Assembly: GCA_963575745.1 (NCBI GenBank)
Contig: CAUYUJ010010491.1
Coordinates: 62,001-126,000 of the forward strand
Direction of reading: 5' to 3'
DNA length: 64,000 nucleotides
DNA from: Prorocentrum cordatum
Taxonomy: Eukaryota; Sar; Dinophyceae; Prorocentrales; Prorocentraceae
In this document: one piece after another, positions 55,501 through 64,000 of the stretch
Numbering within the stretch: the stretch's first letter is position 1
Layout: each line of letters starts with the position of its first letter
Made by a program: the position numbers and the translations under genes
Notes under the pieces: model-generated
Told to the model about the DNA's origin: nothing
Databases searched by the model: none
Seen by the model: the letters and a program-made list of their open reading frames with translations, nothing else

Positions 55501-56299
55501 AGGCTGTGACTGCGACTGCCGTTGCCACTGCGACTGCCATCGCGAATGCGACTACGACTGCGAGAACAGCAAAATTCTACAACAGGATTCTCATCTGAAT
55601 CTTAAGGGGAATGCTTCCAGATATGCTCTTACACATCGCTGTTACGTTGCTTTGCCGGGAAAATTTGATCGCGACTGTCGCGGCCCAACCGCGCGCCGTC
55701 AGGAAAGTCGCAGGCTGTCGCAAGCGAGGCGCGGAGACGGGCCACAGCGGTGGAGAAAGCTACCCAGAGCAAAGGAAGGGGCAAACGAAGCGCAGAGGCG
55801 AACGAGGACGAGAAGCGTCAGCGGCAACGAGGCAAAGAGAAAGAGAGAAAGACGGGAGAGCAAGAGGGCGAAGCCGAGCTCAGGCGCAGATCAATAGTAG
55901 ACGGACGCACATTGCCGAACAGTCTATACTTGTCGTAACTCTCAAAATGCCCGAAGCACACTCGGAAGCGGTGTCGCGAGAGGCGAGGAGACCACGAAGT
56001 CGACCAATGGCGGCGGGAGCGGACGGTAGCGCAGAGCGCCCTTGCAGCCATGCAGTCCAGCAGGCCACCACCAGGGCCAGCGCGATCAAAGCGCAGAGGT
56101 CCCAACATTCCTCGAACCCCGGGATGGGCAAGAGGGGGGGGGGCCGACCAAAAGAGGCGGCAGACAGTTGCCAGGAGCTCGACCAACATCGATGGGGAAC
56201 AGTTAAAGCCGAAGGTGGGTGCACACGCCTGCGCCGTCAAGGGTCAGCCCGGGCCCGCCAGGCCACCAGCTTCAGGGCGACGGGGGATTGCATCGCCAG

Positions 56300-57720
56300 A
56301 GACCTGCAGCTCACTGGGGGGGCGCAGCTGACCGCCGCGGGAAGTGGGAAGAAGCTCCGCCTGAGACGCCCAGCAAGGGCGTGCGAAGCAGGGGCGGACC
56401 GGGGGGCACGGCCGCGCCTGCAAGGTCGGTTGGGGGGCGGCCAACAGCCGCAGGACCCGGAGAAGTCCTTCCGAGACGGGTTGCGCCCGGGGTGCAGCTG
56501 ACAGCCGCAGAAAAGAGGGGGGGGGCAGCGCCGGGGCAAGCCGCCGCACGACCGGGGCGCAGTCGACGCCTGAGACGCGCTTGCCCAAGGAAGTGCGCAG
56601 CTAACAGCCGCAGGGAAGTGGGAAAGTTTACGCTTCGCCTGAGACATACCGATGCGAAGCTGGGGCGCAGCTGACAGCCGCAGAAGAATAAGAGAGGTTA
56701 GACTAGAGAAAGCTGCAGCCCGGCAGGAGCGCAGCAGACTGCCGAAGTGAGATGGGAAAACACCGCCCACGATAAGCCGGCACACTGGCAGGGTGAAGCT
56801 AACAGCCGCATGGACGAGGGAAAAGGGGATAGCCGAGTTATCTGGCATGGAGCAGTTAGCTAACAGCTGCAAGAAGGTGGGGAAAGTAAACCTCACCTGA
56901 GACATGTTGGGCTGGGGCTGTGCCGACGACCAGCGGGGGGGGGAGCTGGCGGCGGCGGGGTGATGGGAGAACGTCCAGCTCGGGGAAACCTGAGCTGGAG
57001 TGCAGCTAACAGCTGCAGAACGCTGGATGATCTCGTCGCTTGAGACAAAGAGGTCCTCGTGTTTCGCGTTTGCTCAGGATGAGACAGCCCGGTGCTCTGG
57101 TTGGGTGCAGCTAACAGCCGCAGGGATGTGGGAAATTGATGCCTTCGCCTGAGACATGCTGGCGCCCTGCAGGGGGCGGCAAACGGGGAGGGCAGCCGAA
57201 TGCCGCCCACGGCCAGGAGCGGGGCGGAGCGGCCAGAGAGACAGTCGAGCCCTGCCCGCAGGGGGGGCATACGGCTGGGAGAGATGGCGGCCGAGGCGGG
57301 GCCCACCGAGAGGCCTGCGCGGTTGCAAATAATCGCCTAGTTCACTGGTCGGGAGCGGCTAAAAGCTGCAAAAGGCGAGGAAGGTAAACCTCGCCTGAAA
57401 CGCGTTGGGTCCGAGGTGGGCCGACGACCAGCGGGGGCGAAGCTGGCGGCCGCAGAGCGAAGAGAGAAGGTCCCACCTTGAGAACCTGGGCTGGAGAGCG
57501 GCGACCAGCCGCAGGACGTTGGCTGATATCGTCGCCTGAGACAAAGAGGTCCTCATGTTTCGCGTTTGCTCAGGATGAGACTGCCCAGTGCTCTGGTAGG
57601 GCGCAGCTAGCAGCCGCAGGGACGTGGGAAATGGATGCCTTCGCCTGAGACATACTGGCGCCCTGCATGGGGGCGGCAAACGGGGGGGCAGCCGAATGCC
57701 GTCGACGGCCAAGAGCGGGG
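56300..57720. repeat. Imperfect repeats around GCAGCTAACAGCCGCAG
   Basis: The motif recurs irregularly with (GC)CTGAGACA blocks. A longer unit at about 57000-57230 recurs at 57495-57712. No gene is accepted in 55650-57940. Confidence 0.65.
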
Positions 57721-57940
57721 TGAAGTGGACGCAGACTGTCGAGCCCAATCCGAAGGGAGGGCAGACGGCCGGGGAAGACGTCGACCGAGGCGGGGCCCAG
57801 AGGGCACCTACCCAGAAGGCGGGAGGAGGGCGCCGCCGAGGAGCCCGTGCGGTTGCAAAATGCGGGGCTTTTGCTCTGACAAAGACCAGCCGCACGCGTA
57901 CCAGCCTGCTTGAAAAGATTAAAGGCCAACGACGGAGACG

Positions 57941-58916
57941 CTATTCGACCCAGCTCCTCGCAACGCGGGAGAGGTCGTCGTCGTCGTCCGAGTCGCCGGC
58001 AAAGGGGAGGCCATGAAGGTCCTCCCACAAGGCCGAAACAGCCTGGGACACAGGAGGAGAGATGTTCCTAGGGGTCGCGTTGCCAGCGGGTTGTGTCGGA
58101 CGGCCGGCAAAGTCCTCTCTGTCTTCTCCCTGCCCCTCACCCTGCGACTCGCGACTATCATCACATTCTTCCCGATGGCGGCGACTGACCGTCGCAAAGT
58201 CCGTTGCAATCCGAGGCGGTCGGGTGCGCCAAGAGGTCGCGTTGCCAGTGGGTTGTGTTGGACGGTCGGAAAGGTCCTCCCTGACTTTTTCCTGCTCCTC
58301 CTCCTGCGATTCGCGACTATCTTCGCGCTCGTCCCGGTGGAGGGGACCCATTTCGCATTCTTCCCGGTGTAGGCGACGAGTTGTCGCACCTCGAGGAGTC
58401 ATGGGCAGGGAGGGAGGAGAAGAGTCAGTCCCAGGGGAAACGCCCTGCGTAGGCGGGGCGTCAACCCACCCGTCGGTGCGCTGGGTCTGCGTCGTGGTCA
58501 TGCCGCCGGGCAGCTTTGTTGGACAGCCGCGCAAGCCAGGCGGTTCCAGAAGAGTGTCGACACAGGTTCCCTGTTCAGTTGCAGCCTTTGGCCCAATGCT
58601 GTGGCAAGACGCATGCAATGACCAGGTCGTAAACCGATGTCGCGCATGTGTCGATCACTCATAAGCCTTACCTCAGCCACGCACTCAACGCCATGCTCAG
58701 CGAAGCTCGACGCATACATCCCAAGACCATGCTGACACAGAAAAGCGACGACCTCGGGCTCGCAATCTGTGGTAGGGTCGTTTGCGGGCGGGGCCGCCGA
58801 AGCATCACATCTTGGTCCAGACGGAGAAATCTCTGGTTCTGCTCGCTGATGACCCGCGCGCTGTCTCGCGCGGCGGGCTGCCCAGACTGTGGTGGCGTAG
58901 TCGAATTCGCGGCCAT
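57941..58916 (-). pseudogene. SAM-domain gene with frame breaks, probable retroposed copy
   Basis: ATG at 58916: MAANSTTPPQSGQPAARDSA, DQDVMLRRPRPQ, then in the next frame EPEVVAFLCQHGLGMYASSF, AEHGVECVAEVRLMSDRHMR and DIGLRPGHCMRLATALGQRL. This is a clear sterile alpha motif signature (about 58755-58560). A second frame change leads to an acidic tail containing two copies of an HREEC..DSRES..RPTQP.GNAT module (168-bp tandem duplication) and ending SALWEDLHGLPFAGDSDDDD, stop at 57941. SAM domains mediate protein-protein or RNA contacts. Breaks near 58775 and 58570 suggest decay or unspliced introns. Upstream SL-like relics on the same strand support origin from an mRNA. Confidence 0.6.
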
Positions 58917-59040
58917 GCTGACTATGCCAATCGTGGCCGTGCCAACTTCGCCGAGCATCATGTGGGGGACCATGCTGACTGTGCCAACCTTGACTGTGCC
59001 AACCACGTGGGTCCTGACTGACTGTGCCAACCTCGTGGGT
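58914..59040. repeat. GTGCCAAC..CATGCTGAC repeats
   Basis: Short imperfect tandem repeats of CATGCTGACTGTGCCAACC in the 5' leader of the SAM-domain gene. Confidence 0.6.
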
Positions 59041-59173
59041 CCTGCCTCTCCGACCAGGCCCCGTCAGAAAGCCACGCGCTCATCACGGAAATGTGGAAGG
59101 GGAAAATCGAAACAAGAGAAGGGAAAGGAACGGGCAGAGGCCTTCTGACGGCTTGCAATTTGGGCCGGTGCAG

Positions 59174-59233
59174 CTTGAGCCAGGTTGGGTTTGAGCCAGA
59201 GGGGGTACGGACTTGAGCCAGAGGGGGGTCCGA
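59174..59233 (-). other. Tandem DinoSL-like relics
   Basis: Read on the minus strand: a 22-nt unit (59233-59212) ending TGGCTCAAG, a second 22-nt unit (59211-59190) starting TCCGTA and ending TGGCTCAAA, then a shortened 16-nt unit (59189-59174) ending TGGCTCAAG. Matches to the DinoSL consensus are about 14, 16 and 11 positions. Stacked leaders with a shortened inner copy are the known result of repeated trans-splicing and retroposition. The ATG of the SAM gene is 258 bases downstream. Confidence 0.5.
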
Positions 59234-59679
59234 AACTGGTGGAGATATTTTTTCCGGTCGCGTCCACGAGCGAGAGCGCAGGCGGAGTCAGAAGCGTTCC
59301 GGGACACGGTAACGGCATAATTAACTACTAAACGCGCCGCAGTCCGGCCGGCCCACTCACCAAGCAGCAGCGGGGCTGCGCGGGAAAGCTGACGGGCTGA
59401 GGGCATCCAGGGAAGCTCAGGCACGTGCAGCCTAACAAAATGCCAGGAAATTCGGGGTATGCCGTGAGGCATAGCCCACTCAGAAAGCGCAGATGTCTAC
59501 GTGTCCATCATGCCTGGTGGGCGCTCAGGCGAGGTGAACGATGGACGAGTCGCCAGTGGGGCGCCAGGCCCAGGGCCGTCCCAACGGCGTATGCGAGCTA
59601 GGTGGGCTGAGCTGCCGAGGAACGTCGCAAACCTGGTAATGGTGGAGTTACGCGAAGCGTCTAGATTTGCTCCCAACCG

Positions 59680-60410
59680 TCCCGTGTTGGGTCCTCGTTT
59701 TGAAGAGACAGCGCCTCGCGCCACTCACTGCTTCCTCGTTCCCGATCTTCCCTCCTCCCATCCCTCCCTCTGACCTGCATATGTCAATGTCAGCACGCCT
59801 CTCACACGCTTCGTGGCCCCATTGGATGCTTCCGCATGGCGCACCCGCACCCGAGTCGGCACACCCCTCACACGCTTCGCGGCCCCAAAAGGAGCTCCAC
59901 CGAAGACTCCGCGGCAGGGCCCACATGCCGCACCCGCACCCCATACGGCACACCCCTCACACGTTTCGTGGCCACACAGAGAGCTCCACCGAAAGCCCCA
60001 ACGGCAGGGGCCGCATGGCGTACCCGCGCCCGACTCGGCACACCCCTCACAAGTTTCGTGTCCCCCCATAAGGAGGTCCACCGAAGGCCCCGGTGGCAGG
60101 GTTCGCATGGCGCACCCACCTCCAAATTCGGCGCACCCCTCACGCGCTTCGTGGCCCCACAGGGTGCTCCACCTACGGCTCCAATGGCAGGTCTCGCATT
60201 GCATACCCGCACCCAATGAAAAGCACCCAGGGCCGCCGCGCTCAAAGCTTGCATGGTCCTCACGCAGATCACGGTCCTCCTCCTCCCTCCTCCTCCCCGC
60301 TCGTCCATGCCCACGTTTCTCCCAATCCACGCCCCAATCCTCTTGCCAGACACCCTCCTCTCTCTCACCTGCCTCGCGATGCTCGCAGCTGCATATGGTT
60401 GGGTCATTCG
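59680..60410 (+). repeat. Composite repeat copy 2
   Basis: Partner of 42450-43080, with about five units of the CACACGCTTCGTGGCCCC tandem repeat and no internal CTC run. 59234-59680 has no gene. Confidence 0.8.
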
Positions 60411-60902
60411 CGTGGATAATCTGATTTTTCAGCGCATCTGTTGGGAGAGGAGGGTGAAAAGCTGAGGGGAACGAATCGGCCAGCACTCATAATCCACTCG
60501 CACCGCCACCCAAAACGCGCACCAGAGCCAGATCAAGGAGGCGGAAGAAGAGAAGAGGAGGAGGAGGAAGAGGAGGAGGAGGAGGAGGAACGAAGAGGAG
60601 GACGACTGCTTCTCAATGCTGCGTGCCCCGCGTCCTGGAGATGCCCCCGCGCGCGGCGGGGCGCAGGGAGCCCGAGCAGTCCTGAAAGGCATTCGACAGG
60701 GCGAGATAGCCGAGCGTGTTGAACAGATACGCCTGAGCCACCAGCTGGCCCACGTCTCCTTCCTACCCTGGCCCCTGCCAGTGTGCTAGCCGATCCCCTG
60801 TTCCCCTGCGGATCAGTTCCATAGCAGACGTGCCCCGAAACTTTGAAAATATACGTGCAAAACTAAAGATACACGCACCCGTAGAATACAGATACACTTA
60901 CA

Positions 60903-60943
60903 CTAGAACCATCGCGCGCGCTTCGAGCGCGCTCAAGTTCTAG
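60903..60943. repeat. CTAGAAC/GTTCTAG hairpin
   Basis: Outer 7-bp arms CTAGAAC and GTTCTAG, inner GCGCGC-TTCGA-GCGCGC. It borders the (CAT)n tract at 60955. Preceded by a (GAG)n run at 60540-60600 and about 300 bp without a gene. Confidence 0.65.
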
Positions 60944-60954
60944 CTAGGACCATG

Positions 60955-61670
60955 ATAATCGTCGTCGTTGTCATCCTCATCCCCGTCATCGTCATCGCCA
61001 TGGTCATGGTCACCTTCACCATCACCATCACAACAATCATCATTACCACCAGTATCGTCAGCATCGTGATCACCATCGCCATCATCGTCATCGTGCTTTT
61101 CAGCAACATCTTGTTGGTCGTCGTCGGCGCGGTCGTCGGCATAGTCATCGTCATAATCATAATCAGCGTCATCGCCTTTTATCATCCCCGGTCCACTGCA
61201 GTCCCCTTACCCTCCTGCTCTTCCCGTTCTCCCTCTTCCCATCATCTTATACTCATTCTTTTCCTCGTCGGCATCTCCCTGGAAGGGATCCCTGTTCCTT
61301 CACCTCCTCCTCCTCCTCCTCCTCCTCCTCCTCCTCCTCCTCGTCTTCCTCCTCCTCCTTCTCCTCCTCCTCATCCCTGTCTTCCCCGCTCTTCGGTATG
61401 CCCTCTTCATCCTGCGCTCCCCTTCCCTCCTCGTCCTCGGCATCCCTCCCCGAGCCAGAAAATAAGAAAACAATGTAATCTTACAAGAACAATGTCCCTC
61501 CTCCTCTTCCCCCACCTCTTCCCCCTCCTCGTCCTCCGATCCTCCTCCTCCTCTCCTCCTCCTCCTCCTCCTCCTCCTCCTCCTCCTCCTCCTCCTCCTC
61601 CTCCTGTCCCACCTCCTCCTCATCCTCCTCCTCCTCCTCCTTCTCCTCCTCCTCCTCCTGAAGAGCGCAC
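60955..61670. repeat. Imperfect (CAT)n then (CTC)n tracts
   Basis: CAT/CGTCAT variants at 60955-61190, CTC runs at 61300-61375 and 61500-61665. No gene. Confidence 0.8.
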
Positions 61671-61699
61671 AATACTCGGGTGCCTACTGGAACGCGTGC

Positions 61700-63130
61700 C
61701 GGGAGCAGTTTTGGAAGCATTGTGGCAGTCTATGGAGCCTCTCCAGGCCTTCCTTTGGAGTCCTTTGGGGCCTTTGTTGGCCCTTCTGAGGGCCCATTTC
61801 GGCTGTTCTGGGTCCCTCTAGGCTCGTCGTGGGGAGCTCAGCCCGTCTTGGGGCCCGCCCGGGGCCCTCTCCGACCATGTAGGAATCTTTTGGTGGCCCC
61901 CTCGGGTTTTCTGGGGGCTCTCTTGGGCCGTCTTGAAGCTCTTGCGCGCCGTTTGAGCTCTCTCCAGCCCGTCTTGGAACCCTCTTTGGGGCCTCTGGGG
62001 CCGTCTGGGGCCCATTTTGGTGACCTCTTGGGCCGTCGCGACCGCTGGTAGAACTGAAAAGCGAAGCTCCCAGAAATGTAGGTTTCTTCCCCATGGGAAA
62101 TGCTTGATGTTTGCCTTTGGAGGGCCTTCTCAGCGGCCTCTTGGATAGTCGTGGGGGGTCCTTTTGGGCCGTTTGTGGCCCGTGTGGGAGCCCATTTCGG
62201 CTGTCCCAAGCCACTCTTGGCATGTCATGCGTAGCTGAACCGTCTTGAGGCCCTCACGGAGCCCTCTCCGATCATGTAGTGATCCTCCGGTGGCTCCCTC
62301 GGGCCCCCTCGGGACTCTCTCGGGCTGATTTGGAGCTCTCTTGTGCCGCTCGACGCTCTCTTGAGGCTGTCTTGGAGCCCTCTTGGGGACCTCGTGGACC
62401 GTTTGGCGCCGATTTGGGAAGGCTTTGGGGCCGACGTGGCCGCCGACGGAGCATAAGAAGCGAATGTCCTAGAAATGTACGTTTTCCCATCGGAAATGCT
62501 AGTTTTCTGTACCCGGAAGCCTTCTCAGCGGCCCCCTGGACCGTCTTCAGGGAGTCCTGGGATGCCTTTTGTGGACCCTCTGGGGGCCCAGTTCGGCCGT
62601 TCTGGGTCCCTCTTCGCCCGTCATGGAGACCTGAGCCCGTCTTGGGGCTCTCTGGGGGCCCTCTCCGACCATGTGGGGATCCTCCGGTGGCCCCCTCGGG
62701 GTTCCTGGGTACTCTCTTGGGCCGTGTTGGGGCTCTCTTGTGCTGCTTGAAGCTCTCTTCAGGCCGTCTGGGGGCACTCTTGGGAGCCTCTTGAACTGTC
62801 TGGTGCTCATTTTGGGAGCCTCTGGGGCCGTCGCGGCCGCTGGTAGGACTGAAAAGCAAATATCCTAGCATTTTCCCAAAGGAAATGTTTGATTTTTGCC
62901 CTTGGAGGGCCTTCTCGGCGGCCTCTTGGATCGTCTTGAATGCCTATGTGGCAGTCTAGGAGCAGTCTTGGGCTGTCTTCGAGCGCGCGTGGCCTCTCCA
63001 GAAGCCATCTCAGTGCGCTCTTCAGCCACCTTCCAGACAACCTGGGGCGCTTTGGGCGCCTCTTGGGCCAGCTTTGGAGCCTCTGGGGGTGTCCTGGGCC
63101 CCTTCTGAACCCTCTTGGAGCCCCCAAGGT
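61700..63130. repeat. About 398-bp tandem units related to the CAAGAnGGCC family
   Basis: Three units marked by GGGAAATGCTTGATGTTTGC-like and GGAGGGCCTTCTCAGCGGCC blocks at about 62063, 62461 and 62858. The rest of each unit is GGGCCGTCTTGG-type repeat in the opposite orientation to 44.5-47.1 kb. Confidence 0.75.
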
Positions 63131-63189
63131 TCCCCCGGAACCCCATGCGAACCTGAGGCAACAGTTATGGGCCCTCCCCTGGCCTACTC

Positions 63190-63206
63190 CGTGTATATAC
63201 ACACAA

Positions 63207-63238
<32 letters not shown>

Positions 63239-63935
63239 GTGCACATACATACATACATGCATGCATGCATGCATGCATGCATGCATGCATGCATCCCTAC
63301 CTACCTACCTACCTACCTACCTACCTATCTACATACATACATACATACATACATACATACATGCATACACCCATACATACATACATACATACATACATAC
63401 ATACATACATACATGCATGCATGCATGCATACGTACATACATACATGCATGCATGCATGCATACATACATACATACAGACGTACACACACGCATATACGT
63501 GCCTACATGCATGTATGCATGCATGCATACAAACATGTATACACGTATCTACACATATATGCATGCATGCATAGTTACATGCATACATACATACATACAT
63601 ACATACATACATACATTCATACATGCATATATATACATGCGTACAGATATGTGAATATATACATGCATACATAAACACATGCATGCGTACATGCATACAT
63701 ACACACATACATACATACATACATACATATATACATACATGCATGCATGCATGCATACATACATACATACATAGATACACGTACACATACATACATACAT
63801 ACATACATACATGCCTACATGCATACATACATACGTGTATGTTTACACATATGTGCATACATGCATACATACATACATACATGCATGCATGCATACGTAC
63901 ATACATACATGCATACATACATAAATGCGCATGTA
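63190..63935. repeat. (CATA)n / (CATG)n tetranucleotide array
   Basis: (TA)n at 63210-63240, CATG, CCTA and CATA runs, with AT-rich interruptions. Gives MYVCMYVC or IHTYIHTY translations only. Confidence 0.9.
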
Positions 63936-63969
63936 TAGAACCACGCGCGCTACGCGAGTTTAGGTTCTA
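63936..63969. repeat. TAGAACC/GGTTCTA hairpin
   Basis: Outer 7-bp arms TAGAACC (63936-63942) and GGTTCTA (63963-63969) with inner CGCG..CGCG. It closes the CATA array, parallel to the copy at 60903. Confidence 0.65.
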
Positions 63970-64000
63970 GTCGCAGATGAGGCACGGGTGCTGCTGTAAG

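Overview
The window looks like nuclear DNA of a core dinoflagellate. The evidence is GC-rich, gene-poor sequence crowded with micro- and minisatellites; a tyrosine-recombinase retroelement carrying a methyltransferase-like domain; a DDE transposase of the type common in dinoflagellates; putative introns with GC donors and short direct repeats at their borders; and two places with degenerate copies of the dinoflagellate trans-spliced leader (DinoSL). No rRNA, tRNA, CRISPR or ordinary housekeeping gene was found. Assignment below the level of dinoflagellate is not possible from sequence alone.

The central result is a three-level nest at 1.6-25.2 kb. The outer layer is an imperfect (CAT/ATC)n array, seen at 1566-3768 and resumed at 24705-25157. 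It is split by a tyrosine-recombinase (Ngaro/DIRS-like) retroelement on the minus strand (24704 down to 3769). Its direct repeats follow the split order A1 (24619-24704), coding region, B1 (4051-4180), A2 (3917-4002), B2 (3769-3894). Its coding order is a small membrane ORF, gag-like protein, RT-RNase H, tyrosine recombinase, methyltransferase. The gag-like gene is itself split by a 14.3-kb DNA transposon (9233-23526) with 39-bp terminal inverted repeats (37/39 identical) and a 2-bp CA target duplication. Conceptual removal of the transposon plus one CA puts the two gag halves in one frame. The tyrosine recombinase has Cys where the nucleophilic Tyr is expected, and its domain lies in a different frame from RT, so this copy is probably dead.

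The DNA transposon reads rightward. It carries about five cargo genes (an all-helical unknown, a Lys/Ala-rich basic protein, a Pro-rich protein, a small Cys-containing protein, and a zinc-ribbon/RS-domain protein), a short gene preceded by a DinoSL relic, and last a three-part DDE transposase. Dozens of short GGCGG-N4-6-CCGCC palindromes lie between its genes or in likely introns. I saw none elsewhere in the window.

From 25 to 64 kb the window is almost entirely repeats: CAT, CAC, CTC, CATA, GT and GGCTGA arrays; 12-, 18-, 53-, 54-, 73-, 102-, 115- and about 398-bp tandem repeats; a foldback MITE (37.6 kb) with a relative at 0.4 kb; a dispersed (CAAGAnGGCC)n composite family that forms a roughly 2.07-kb palindrome at 47.1-49.2 kb; and a composite unit duplicated at 42.5-43.1 and 59.7-60.4 kb. 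The only convincing gene there is a minus-strand SAM-domain gene (57.9-58.9 kb) with tandem DinoSL-like relics about 260 bp upstream, consistent with a retroposed mRNA. Long open frames inside the repeats are by-products of stop-free repeat composition.
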